In this document: one piece after another, positions 43,708-52,274 of the stretch
Layout of the letters: every line of letters starts with the position of its first letter
How positions within the stretch are numbered: the first letter of the stretch is position 1
Assembly: GCF_040151475.1 (NCBI RefSeq)
Contig: NZ_JBDKWG010000147.1
Span: 124,001-188,000, forward strand
Reading direction: 5' to 3'
Length of the DNA: 64,000 nucleotides
DNA from: CAXBNB01 sp040151475
GTDB taxonomy: Bacteria; Bacteroidota; Bacteroidia; Cytophagales; Cyclobacteriaceae
Translations under genes and position numbers: made by a program
The notes under the pieces: model-generated
What the model was told of the DNA's origin: nothing
Database searches by the model: none
Seen by the model: the letters and a program-made list of their open reading frames with translations, nothing else

Positions 43708-46370
43708 ACCTCCGATTTAAGCCCCACTTCATAGAGCAACTCTTTGAGGATCGCATCAGATTTATAACTATTGGCTCTTTTCAACGCCGATTTTTTAAAT
43801 GATTTCTGAAGCTCCTTGTCTTTCAAATAACCAACTACTTTTCCCGGAATTTCAGATTTGTTTTTCACCAAATAGCCCGTTTCCTCATGTTTTATGATGT
43901 CTTTTGGTCCCATGATATTATAAGCCACTACTGGCAACCCACAGCTCAATGCCTCCAGTACCACCACACTGAATGTGTCAAATTTGGAAGGTAAAATCAA
44001 CAAATCAGCAGCTGAATACAACTCCGGCAATTTGTTATGATCCACCCATCCCATAAACACAGCTTCCGGCATCTTTTTTCTCAATTCTTCTTCAGCAGGG
44101 CCCTTACCAGCCACTACCAATTGTACATCCGGCAGTTGAGATTTCACTTTCGTGAATATATCAGGTAGCTCCATTACTCCTTTTTCCTTGCTTACCCTAC
44201 CAGCATAGAGCAGAACCGGGACATTTTTTTTGATATTAAAAACCTCCTGACTATCCGTTTTTACAGGAATAAACTTATCCTCCACCCAATGTGCGGTACG
44301 AAATACCTTAGATGACTTAAAGCCCATTTGCTTGCTCTTCAACCATTTTTGTTGGTCTTTATTCAAAACAAAAAGCTTATCGAATTTTTTATAATAAGCT
44401 CTCAAAAACCGTCTCATCCTGCTTATGTTATCCTGTCCAAAATCAAGTACTTCCTTAGAAAAGGTAATCCAATCCGTATGCAAATAATGAAAACAAGGTA
44501 CATTGTATGCTTGCTTTAAATAGAGGGCTACCAATCCCATAGGCCCCTCAGTAGAGCACATTATCCTGTCGTATTCTCCTTCTAAAAATATTCTGTGGAT
44601 GTCCAGTAGGTTGGGAATCCTCATGGGTTGATTTTGATAAAATGGCAAATTGAACTCTGACAATGGTTTTCTCACAATCAAATGCTCGTCTTGCTCGATG
44701 GTGTTGCTACACACCAAAATATCTATTGGTAAATTCCTTATTTTGACTTCCTTGTGAATCGATTGTAACACCATTGCCACGCCATTGCTGTCCTCATAGG
44801 TATCAGATAACCACAGCATTCTTGTGGGGTGTTCAAACTTTTTTATCTTTTGAGAAAATTCTTCCAGCAATGGCCTGGTATTGTACAACACCTTGGTACT
44901 GGTGAAGTTAGCAGCCAATATGAAATTAGCGGCCAAAAATGGGAAAGACAGCCCATCCAAAAATTTACTTAAATCAGGAAGTGGCACACCCTCGGTTGAA
45001 CCCTGGCTCAATGATTTGTCCCATAATCGCCTTACTTCACTGGGAACTTCTATTTGATCCATCAACGTTTCTGGGGTCAGATTTTTCCAGTTAGAATCTG
45101 TTGTCAGTTTTTCAATCTTCCTGGCCAATCTCTCGGACAGGATAGTATTCAATTGATTACTGATAGAAAAAATAGAGTTCTCATAAGATTCCACCAAATT
45201 GTCAGGATCTTCGTTGGTGGTATCCGCTATTTTCATGGCTTCATCAAACACCGGCTTATAATCATTTGATACAAGCCATCTTTTAGAAAAGTGAGGTTTA
45301 ATACCCGCAAAGCAATTGTGAAAAAGATCCACAAACTTCATTGTGGTCTTGTGCCTTCTCAGTTCAGCAAAGGCATTGGACAAAAGCACTGCCTGAAGCT
45401 TGTCTTTGGTTTTTCCCCGATGTAGCATGATTCTGAGCATTCCCGGATCCTTGTGGTACAAGGCGATCTGGCACACATAATCCAAAAACGCAATGGTCAT
45501 TTTTTCATAACTGCTGTGCGATCCGTAAGGTGCAATATTTCCCTTCCTAATTGCTTCCAATGCAAGCTGAGAAACTGGAGTGCTGCCTTTTTTGTTTTCC
45601 AGATTGGGTACATATAAGTACGAGCCAGTCAATCCGGAAAATATCCCCATGTGGCTGTCCGATCCTGCTGACATTGATTTTTTGTAGATATTTCGACAAT
45701 ACCTACCGGAATCCAACCCTGTCTCTTCCATCAGGTCGTCTATAGTCTCTTCATCCAGACTTTCGATCCAGGATTTGGTGAGCATATTTTGCCAGGTGTC
45801 TCTTTGTCCGTTGATCACTTCGAACCGCTCAAAGAGTAAAGCCATTTTCTTAAAAAATCTATAAGGAGGTACCCCTGAGGTATAATGGTATAACGGATGC
45901 GCCCAAATGGTAGGAATATCGTGCTCACAGGTATATTCCTGGAAATCGTAAATATTGGATCGGAGCTTGTTCAGCTTCACTTCCTGCTCGGGAGTAAACC
46001 CATAAGTAAGTACGTGGATTCCTACTTTGAAATCTGGTACCATACAACTGAACTCAGAAGCAGTAAGTATGTCCAATCCTTTGTCCTGCTGCTCGTAGCA
46101 GGATCGGGCATTGTTGTGATTGGTGATGGTGAATGCATCACAGCCTCGTTTTTTCAATGTATTCAATAGCCTTTCGGTAGGCAACCATGTTTCAGGAGCT
46201 TTTAATATTCTACCTATAAGTTCATCGGGAACGTCACTGTTGTAATCGTGGCAATGCATGTCCATTTTGAGGATATCCTTTTGAGGAAATCGGGTTGCCT
46301 GATTGGCAGTAAAAGCATTGAGTTCTTTGACCAATTCCGAATGAAATGGTTTGTCAAAAGCATAATCCAT
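43704..46370 (-). CDS. Fusion of PHP metal-dependent hydrolase and GT4 glycosyltransferase
   Basis: The 888-residue protein starts at ATG 46370. Residues about 30-300 form a PHP domain: MDMHCHDYNSD (first His pair), TNHNNA, LTASEFSCMV, IWAHPLYH and GSDSHMGIF supply metal ligands. The central region is linker; residues about 540-888 are a GT4/GT-B glycosyltransferase with LLYAGRVSKEKGVMEL, LVVAGKGPAEEEL, LILPSKFDTFSVVVLEALSCGLPVVAY. The domains suggest coupled glycosyl transfer and phosphate or metal-dependent hydrolysis. The GH13 gene overlaps its 3' end, so the three activities probably act on one glucan-like product, which is unknown. Confidence 0.8.
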   Translation of the reverse strand: MDYAFDKPFHSELVKELNAFTANQATRFPQKDILKMDMHCHDYNSDVPDELIGRILKAPETWLPTERLLNTLKKRGCDAFTITNHNNARSCYEQQDKGLDILTASEFSCMVPDFKVGIHVLTYGFTPEQEVKLNKLRSNIYDFQEYTCEHDIPTIWAHPLYHYTSGVPPYRFFKKMALLFERFEVINGQRDTWQNMLTKSWIESLDEETIDDLMEETGLDSGRYCRNIYKKSMSAGSDSHMGIFSGLTGSYLYVPNLENKKGSTPVSQLALEAIRKGNIAPYGSHSSYEKMTIAFLDYVCQIALYHKDPGMLRIMLHRGKTKDKLQAVLLSNAFAELRRHKTTMKFVDLFHNCFAGIKPHFSKRWLVSNDYKPVFDEAMKIADTTNEDPDNLVESYENSIFSISNQLNTILSERLARKIEKLTTDSNWKNLTPETLMDQIEVPSEVRRLWDKSLSQGSTEGVPLPDLSKFLDGLSFPFLAANFILAANFTSTKVLYNTRPLLEEFSQKIKKFEHPTRMLWLSDTYEDSNGVAMVLQSIHKEVKIRNLPIDILVCSNTIEQDEHLIVRKPLSEFNLPFYQNQPMRIPNLLDIHRIFLEGEYDRIMCSTEGPMGLVALYLKQAYNVPCFHYLHTDWITFSKEVLDFGQDNISRMRRFLRAYYKKFDKLFVLNKDQQKWLKSKQMGFKSSKVFRTAHWVEDKFIPVKTDSQEVFNIKKNVPVLLYAGRVSKEKGVMELPDIFTKVKSQLPDVQLVVAGKGPAEEELRKKMPEAVFMGWVDHNKLPELYSAADLLILPSKFDTFSVVVLEALSCGLPVVAYNIMGPKDIIKHEETGYLVKNKSEIPGKVVGYLKDKELQKSFKKSALKRANSYKSDAILKELLYEVGLKSEV

Positions 46371-46506
46371 TGTAACAAGGTTTGTTAATCGCAATAATGC
46401 GAGGAAATTGTTAAATGAAAATAATGCTAATATTATGTTTTAATGACCCTTACGCAGGTATGAGAAGAGTGAATTAACATTGGGTTGATTGTAATGACTG
46501 TTCTAA

Positions 46507-47412
46507 TCACCTCATCTTAGTCCTTTTGATAAGGTAGGCACTCAGGATTTTGTCAAAATCATCATGGATATCTGCATCTACAAAATCAATTTTCAATTGT
46601 GAGCATTTAAGTTTCAACTCCTTATAATATGCCTGCATTTTGGTTTGATACGATTTCTTTATTTCAGTAGGAGTGAGCTTCAAAATAGCACCAGTTTCCA
46701 GATCATGGAACTTGTATGGCCTGTCTTCAAAATCGAAATCAAGCTCCGTGTTTTTATCATTTACATGAAAAAGCAATACTTCATGCCTGTTGTGTTTGAG
46801 GTGCTGCAGGGCTGAAAACATCTCATTTTGGTTTTCAGTTTTTTGAAACATGTCACTGAAAATAATAACAAGCGATCTCTTGTGTATTTTCTTTGCAATC
46901 TGATGAAGAACTGAAGGCACATTCGTTTTTTTAGATCTTTTTTCACCTTCAAAAATTTTCTGCAATTCTACCAGCAATTTGTGTACATGGGTTGCAGTTG
47001 ATTTTACTTCTGTTTGCACCTCTATCTCATCAGAAAAGGTGTATAACCCTACTGCATCTCTTTGTTTCTGGAGCAAAAATGCCAATGCAGCTGCTGCCAA
47101 AACAGAAAACCTTATTTTACCATATCCTGGCTGGGGATAATACATGGAAGAGGAATTGTCCAAAACCAAAAAGCAACGCAGGTTTGTTTCTTCTTCATAC
47201 CTCTTGGTGTAGAGTCTGTCGGTTTTTGCAAATACCTTCCAGTCGATATGGCGCGTGCTCTCACCATAGTTATACAAACGATGTTCGGCAAACTCGACTG
47301 AAAAGCCATGATAAGGTGACTTGTGTAGCCCGGTAATAAATCCTTCCACAAGCTGCCTTGCCAACAATTCGATGTTTGAAAACTCCTTTAGCTTGTCTAT
47401 ATCAAAATCCAT
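46507..47412 (-). CDS. DUF58 protein (VWA-like)
   Basis: The 301-residue protein has the DUF58 signature GLHKSPYHGFSVEFAEHRLYNYGESTRHIDWKVFAKTDRLYTKRYEEETN, followed by a VWA-like domain with the metal site DNSSSM (about 93-98). DUF58 proteins usually work with MoxR AAA+ ATPases in complex assembly or stress, but no moxR or other bat genes are adjacent. No signal or transmembrane segment is seen. It is the first of no obvious operon; the neighbouring GT gene begins 112 bp downstream. Confidence 0.85.
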   Translation of the reverse strand: MDFDIDKLKEFSNIELLARQLVEGFITGLHKSPYHGFSVEFAEHRLYNYGESTRHIDWKVFAKTDRLYTKRYEEETNLRCFLVLDNSSSMYYPQPGYGKIRFSVLAAAALAFLLQKQRDAVGLYTFSDEIEVQTEVKSTATHVHKLLVELQKIFEGEKRSKKTNVPSVLHQIAKKIHKRSLVIIFSDMFQKTENQNEMFSALQHLKHNRHEVLLFHVNDKNTELDFDFEDRPYKFHDLETGAILKLTPTEIKKSYQTKMQAYYKELKLKCSQLKIDFVDADIHDDFDKILSAYLIKRTKMR

Positions 47413-47666
47413 TTTGAAAGTTTTTTTGTCCGTTTACCTCAACTACTTACATAAGTAATGCAATTTATAAATGATTGTCAATTGAATTGATCTTTTGGTT
47501 TTTCTATTTGAAAAAATATAACTCCAAGCTTCAAGGCCAACAGCAAAGAAAAAAGTGATAATACAAGGTCAAATTGCTTTTGTATTCCAAATTATACTAT
47601 ATTTAAATGTTTTATTAAAATTGTAAACGCAATACCTAACTTCAAACGCATAAAAAAGAGACTAAA

Positions 47667-48044
47667 GTGGAAGAGCACAAGGATAATGACAGACAGGAAA
47701 TATACTCTGAAAGAGTAAGGGCAGGAAAGAGAACCTATTTTTTTGACATTAAGGCTACACGTTCAAACGACTACTACCTTACTATTACAGAAAGTAAGAG
47801 AAGGTACAAAGATGGTGAGGAAGGTTTTTTCTACGAAAAGCATAAAATCTTTTTGTACAAAGAAGATTTCAACAAATTCGTTGAAGCTTTGAACCACACT
47901 GTGGATCATGTGAAAAACGAGTTGTTACCGGATGTCGATTTCACAGAGTTTGATAGAGAAAAAGAGTATGAGGAAAAAGACACTGCCGATACAGATGCTA
48001 CTTCAGATTCTTCGGGTGACGATACTGAGTTGAAGTGGGACTAA
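47667..48044 (+). CDS. PUR-alpha/DUF3276 nucleic-acid-binding protein
   Basis: The 125-residue protein begins with GTG at 47667 and contains the PUR repeat SERVRAGKRTYFFDIKATRSNDYYLTITESKRRY (about 10-43) and KIFLYKEDFNKFVEALNHTVDHV, followed by an acidic tail. This is the single-domain bacterial Pur-alpha (DUF3276) typical of Bacteroidota and spirochaetes, binding single-stranded DNA/RNA. It precedes a strong terminator (48071-48100), so it is monocistronic. Confidence 0.85.
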   Translation: MEEHKDNDRQEIYSERVRAGKRTYFFDIKATRSNDYYLTITESKRRYKDGEEGFFYEKHKIFLYKEDFNKFVEALNHTVDHVKNELLPDVDFTEFDREKEYEEKDTADTDATSDSSGDDTELKWD

Positions 48045-48070
48045 GGTCTGATTTATTAAGTAAGAATTTG

Positions 48071-48100
48071 AGTCCTTGAAGAAACGCAAGGGCTTTTTTT
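48071..48100 (+). terminator. Terminator after the PUR-alpha gene
   Basis: Stem AGTCCTTG/CAAGGGCT (48071-48078 with 48087-48094, one G-U) is followed by a seven-T run. Confidence 0.8.
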
Positions 48101-48110
48101 ATTTTAGTTT

Positions 48111-49208
48111 ATGATCAATAAGACATTATTCTATATTGTGTTGATAACAGCCGTGTTCATCCTTGTAGCATGGCTTTTTTCAGATATATTCATTTATACC
48201 TCCATTTCACTCGTACTGGCTACCATTCTTCGCCCGCTTACCAATTTCATCAGCAGAACATACATTTTCAAAGTAAAAGTCCCCAGAGTAATAGCCATAT
48301 TCTTCTCATTCGGGCTTGTAGCTGCCGTTATTTCTCTGTTTGTCCTGTTGTTTGTTCCTTTAGTTATCAAACAAACCGAAGTAATTTCTAATTTGAACAT
48401 CGAAGAGGTATATGAAAACCTATCGGTTCCTTTTGTCTCCATAGAAAATTTTCTGATTAGCAATAACATTCTGAAAGAAGGTGGTGATAGTTTCAACGAA
48501 GAGATCAAAGCATCCATTATTGAATTTGTTAGCAACATTAACTTCAAAGATCTTCTCGACAATCTACTCAGCTTCACAGGAACATTCTTTATAAGCATAT
48601 TGGCCATCTCGTTTATTTCATTTTTCTTGTTGTATGAAAATGGGCTGCTCAGCAGGCAAATGATTGCTCTGGTACCCAATGCTTATTTCGAAGTTTTTAT
48701 TTCTGCTGTTTTTAAAATAGAAAAACTTTTATCCAATTACCTGATAGGACTTACACTACAAATGCTTGCCATTTTTTCAGTTGCTGCACTTGGTCTTACC
48801 ATTTTAGGAGTGAATTATGCCATCACCATTGCTGTTTTTGCTGCAGTTGCCAACCTCATACCCTATTTGGGGCCACTTTTGGGTGCCATATTCGGTATAG
48901 TAGTAGGAATCTCTACGTCTGGTGAATTTTCATTCGACAACACCGCAGTATTATTGATTGTAAAAATAATATCAGTATTTGCTGTAGTTCAAGCTATGGA
49001 CAATGTAATCTTTCAACCACTGATATTTTCAAAATCAGTGAAAGCACATCCACTAGAAATATTTGTTGTTATCTTTGCCGCCGCAACTTTAGGGGGTATT
49101 CCCGGCATGATTGCGGCCATCCCGGTTTACACTATTATAAGGGTATCTGTAGTGGAAATCAATTGGGGATTTAAGAGGTATCATATATTTCAAATCAAAA
49201 ACAATTAG
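48111..49208 (+). CDS. AI-2E-family (PerM/TqsA-like) membrane transporter
   Basis: The 365-residue protein has about eight hydrophobic segments, with two near the N-terminus (LFYIVLITAVFILVAWLF, ISLVLATILRPL), a central hydrophilic region, then a cluster with ANLIPYLGPLLGAIFGIVVGI, the most conserved PerM-family motif. The C-terminal FQPLIFSKSVKAHPLEIFVVIFAAATLGGIPGMIAAIPVY segment is also diagnostic. Members may export small molecules or be proton-coupled permeases; AI-2 export is only one assigned function. ychF follows after 7 nt. Confidence 0.85.
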   Translation: MINKTLFYIVLITAVFILVAWLFSDIFIYTSISLVLATILRPLTNFISRTYIFKVKVPRVIAIFFSFGLVAAVISLFVLLFVPLVIKQTEVISNLNIEEVYENLSVPFVSIENFLISNNILKEGGDSFNEEIKASIIEFVSNINFKDLLDNLLSFTGTFFISILAISFISFFLLYENGLLSRQMIALVPNAYFEVFISAVFKIEKLLSNYLIGLTLQMLAIFSVAALGLTILGVNYAITIAVFAAVANLIPYLGPLLGAIFGIVVGISTSGEFSFDNTAVLLIVKIISVFAVVQAMDNVIFQPLIFSKSVKAHPLEIFVVIFAAATLGGIPGMIAAIPVYTIIRVSVVEINWGFKRYHIFQIKNN

Positions 49209-49215
49209 ATTTTAA

Positions 49216-50313
49216 ATGGCATTAAAATGCGGTATAGTTGGTTTACCTAATGTAGGAAAATCAACACTATTCAATGCGTTATCAAACGCAAAAGCAGAAG
49301 CAGCTAACTTTCCTTTTTGTACGATCGAACCCAACGTCGGGGTGATTTCAGTGCCTGATGAAAGGTTGAAAATATTAGAAGATCTTGTGTCTCCCCAGAG
49401 GGTATTGCCTACGGTAATCGAGTTTGTAGATATTGCAGGGTTAGTAAAAGGAGCAAGTAAAGGAGAAGGCCTGGGAAATAAATTTCTCGCCAATATACGG
49501 GAAGTAGATGCCATCATTCATGTAGTTCGATGCTTTGTAGATGACAATATTGTACATGTAGCCGGTGGAGTAGATCCTGTTTTCGACAAAGAGGTAATCG
49601 ACACTGAATTGCAATTGAAAGATTTGGAATCTATCGATAAAAAAATTCAGCGAGTAGAAAAAATAGCTAAATCCGGTGACGCTGCAGCTAAAAAAGAACT
49701 CCCTGTTCTCCAAAAGTACAAAGCTCATCTGGAAGCCGGACACAATGCCAGAACACTGGAAGTGTCGGCGGAAGAAAAAGAAGAAATTGCTCCACTACAA
49801 CTCTTGACCATAAAGCCAGTAATCTATGCCGCCAATGTAGAAGAGGAAGTAATCCTCACCGGAAACAAATATGTAGAAGCACTAAAAGAATCGGTGAAAG
49901 CCGAAAATGCACAAGTGATTACGGTAAGTGCTTCCATCGAAGCGCAAATAGCAGAATTGGACGATCCGGAAGAAAAAGAAATGTTTTTAGGAGAATATGG
50001 CTTGAAAGAATCAGGGCTTGATAAACTTATCCGTGCGTCTTACGAGATTCTTGATCTTATCACCTATTTCACTGCGGGTGTGCAGGAAGTACGGGCATGG
50101 ACTATCAAAAAAGGCTGGAAAGCTCCGCAAGCTGCTGGTGTGATCCATACAGATTTTGAAAAAGGATTTATTAAAGCTGAAGTAATAAAACTGGAAAACT
50201 ACCAGCTATACAAAACAGAGGCTGGTTGTAAAGAAGCAGGAAAACTAGCCATTGAAGGCAAAGAATATATAGTGAAGGATGGAGACATCATGCACTTCAG
50301 ATTTAATGTTTAA
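49216..50313 (+). CDS. ychF: Redox-regulated ATPase YchF
   Basis: YchF/Ola1 is an Obg-family P-loop ATPase that binds the ribosome. The 365-residue protein has G1 GLPNVGKST (8-16), G3 DIAGLVKGAS, the switch motif FPFCTIEPNVG and an NVEEEV-type G4 with ATP preference, followed by the coiled-coil arm (VEKIAKSGDAAAKKELP) and a TGS domain (TYFTAGVQEVRAWTI, KGFIKAEVI). Length and domain order are canonical. Confidence 0.96.
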   Translation: MALKCGIVGLPNVGKSTLFNALSNAKAEAANFPFCTIEPNVGVISVPDERLKILEDLVSPQRVLPTVIEFVDIAGLVKGASKGEGLGNKFLANIREVDAIIHVVRCFVDDNIVHVAGGVDPVFDKEVIDTELQLKDLESIDKKIQRVEKIAKSGDAAAKKELPVLQKYKAHLEAGHNARTLEVSAEEKEEIAPLQLLTIKPVIYAANVEEEVILTGNKYVEALKESVKAENAQVITVSASIEAQIAELDDPEEKEMFLGEYGLKESGLDKLIRASYEILDLITYFTAGVQEVRAWTIKKGWKAPQAAGVIHTDFEKGFIKAEVIKLENYQLYKTEAGCKEAGKLAIEGKEYIVKDGDIMHFRFNV

Positions 50314-50389
50314 AATTTTTCTTGGAAAAAATAAATTGTGATTGTCCATTTTAAAATGGCTCAGCCGTCTTAAAAGAAAAAACATAATC

Positions 50390-50722
50390 ATGAAACAATT
50401 TTTGTATTTAATCAGAGGAGGAGATCACGAGTTCAACAAATTATCTCCGGAGGAATTTCAGGCACACATGGAAAAATGGGCAGCCTGGATGTCAGAAATC
50501 AAAGCTGAAGGTTTTCCATTGGATACCGAAGGTAAAGTAGTTACCAACGGTGGCTCAATAGTAACCGACGGGCCATTTGCAGAAGGAACTGAAGTAGTAG
50601 GCGGCTACCTATTGCTACCAGCTAATGATCTTGAACATGCTACCCAAATGGCAAAAGGCTGTCCGGTACATGAGATGGGTGGTACAGTCGAGGTACGCCC
50701 TATCAATGCCATGCCGGAATAA
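50390..50722 (+). CDS. YCII/DGPF-domain protein, ECF42 partner
   Basis: The 110-residue protein is a compact ferredoxin-like YCII fold with FLYLIRGG, MSEIKAEGF and the signature TDGPFAEGTEVVGGYLL (DGPF motif). The closing segment is CPVHEMGGTVEVRPI. DGPF proteins are the conserved genomic partners of ECF42 sigma factors (the next gene), though their function is unresolved. A terminator at 50741-50771 separates it from the sigma factor. ATG 50390 is chosen because the conserved strand starts immediately after it. Confidence 0.85.
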   Translation: MKQFLYLIRGGDHEFNKLSPEEFQAHMEKWAAWMSEIKAEGFPLDTEGKVVTNGGSIVTDGPFAEGTEVVGGYLLLPANDLEHATQMAKGCPVHEMGGTVEVRPINAMPE

Positions 50723-50740
50723 TTGAACAAAAACACCAGA

Positions 50741-50771
50741 AAGCCCGATTGAAATTCATTCGGGCTTTTTT
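50741..50771 (+). terminator. Terminator after the DGPF gene
   Basis: AAGCCCGA/TCGGGCTT (50741-50748 with 50760-50767) with a T-run ends the DGPF transcript just 16 nt before the sigma-factor ORF. Confidence 0.8.
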
Positions 50772-50782
50772 ATTTTACAGTC

Positions 50783-52027
50783 ATGTCAGATCAGGTAACC
50801 TCTCTTGTTGATCATTATTTCCGAAATGAATATGGAAATGCCGTGTCTTACCTCACAGCTAAGTTTGGCAAGCAACATCTGGAGTTGGCAGAAGATGCCG
50901 TGCAAGAGGCACTTTTCAAAGCCATGAAAAACTGGTCATACTCCAAGGTTCCAAACAATCCTTCCGGATGGATTGTTACTGTGGCTTCCAACAAAATGAT
51001 AGATCACCTAAGAAGGGCAACACGCCTGGAAGAGTCTAATGCTACGGATCCAGAACCTGTCGTACATCAGGAAATTGATCTTGAGTCCATTCAGGACGAT
51101 GTGGTAAAAATGATGTTTGCCTGTTGTCATCCTTCACTCAGCACCGAACATCAGATCATCCTCACCCTAAAAATTCTTGGAGGGTTGTCTGTCAAAGAAA
51201 TTGCCAGGGCATTGCTGAAGAAAGAAGAAACCATTGCCAAATCCTATACCAGAGCCAAACAAAAATTTAAAAATGAAAACATTCAACTCGAATTACCACA
51301 GCCTGTTGAAATCAAAAACCGATTGAGTACTGTTCTGCATATTATATATTTACTCTTCAACGAAGGCTACAAAACCACCAATGGGAATGAGCTTTTAAAA
51401 AAGGATTTGTGTCAGGAAGCCATTAGATTGAATGGAATCTTACTTGAAAATAATGATTGCAATACATCCATAGCTAACGCCTTAATGGCTTTGATGTATT
51501 TTCATTCTTCAAGATTTGATGCAAGAGTAGATAAAGAGGGTTATTTGATCACATTGGAATTTCAAAACAGGTCATTGTGGAATCAAAACTATATTCAAAA
51601 AGGAATTGAATATTTAGAAAAAGCAACTAAAGGTGCATTCATTAATGAGTTTTACCTCCAGGCAACCATCAGCGGACTACATTGTGAAGCCAAACATTAT
51701 GATGAAACCAAATGGTCAGATATTTTGGAGTTGTATGACACTCTGACAAGGCTGAACCCCTCTCCAGTGGTAAAGCTAAACAGGATAGTGGCACTCGGAA
51801 AAGCCAAGTCTCCAAACGACGCATTGAAAGAATTAAAACAGCTTGAAACCAATCCACAAATAGAAAATCATTACTTGTACTATGCAATTAAAGGAGAATT
51901 TTTGATCGAATCTGGTAGCTTAAAAGAAGGAAAACAGGCAACACTGAAAGCCATTTCACTCACTAACAACACCGCTGAAAAACAGTACCTGATGAAAAAG
52001 CTTGAAGTTTTATCTGAGTCAAAATAA
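50783..52027 (+). CDS. ECF42-type RNA polymerase sigma factor with C-terminal helical/TPR-like domain
   Basis: The 414-residue protein has an ECF sigma2 region (LAEDAVQEALFKAMKNW with the following NPSGWIVTVASNKMIDHLRR), a sigma4 helix-turn-helix (LTLKILGGLSVKEIARALLKKEETIAKSYTRAKQKF, about 131-166) and a long C-terminal domain of paired helices with TPR character (LLFNEGYKT, LMALMYFHSSRFDAR, AISGLHCEAKHYDETKWSDILELYDTL). This matches ECF42, which lacks a classical anti-sigma factor and is coupled to DGPF proteins. The C-terminal helices probably regulate activity. Confidence 0.85.
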   Translation: MSDQVTSLVDHYFRNEYGNAVSYLTAKFGKQHLELAEDAVQEALFKAMKNWSYSKVPNNPSGWIVTVASNKMIDHLRRATRLEESNATDPEPVVHQEIDLESIQDDVVKMMFACCHPSLSTEHQIILTLKILGGLSVKEIARALLKKEETIAKSYTRAKQKFKNENIQLELPQPVEIKNRLSTVLHIIYLLFNEGYKTTNGNELLKKDLCQEAIRLNGILLENNDCNTSIANALMALMYFHSSRFDARVDKEGYLITLEFQNRSLWNQNYIQKGIEYLEKATKGAFINEFYLQATISGLHCEAKHYDETKWSDILELYDTLTRLNPSPVVKLNRIVALGKAKSPNDALKELKQLETNPQIENHYLYYAIKGEFLIESGSLKEGKQATLKAISLTNNTAEKQYLMKKLEVLSESK

Positions 52028-52199
52028 TCTCCTGAAAAAACTTCAACAATCTGTACTGATTGCAACAAAACAACTAATTTTGTACTAATAGAGAAGGTTT
52101 TTAGGCAAAAAAATAATCGATTGATAATTTTATACCCAAAGTACCTTCATGAAGGGATATTTCAATTGTGATAACCTAACGTTTGTAAGGTAATTTATT

Positions 52200-52207
52200 T
52201 ACTTTTG
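52200..52207 (+). promoter_or_regulatory. Candidate aconitase -7 box (TACTTTTG)
   Basis: TACTTTTG matches TAnnTTTG and lies 67 nt upstream of the aconitase ATG. A TTTG at 52182-52185 is 14 nt away, shorter than usual. A second TAATTTTG at 52075-52082 could provide another start. Confidence 0.45.
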
Positions 52208-52274
52208 ACAACCATTAGGTGTATCTACCGAAACCTTCGTAAGAATTACTATTAATAATTAAAAATATACAAAT

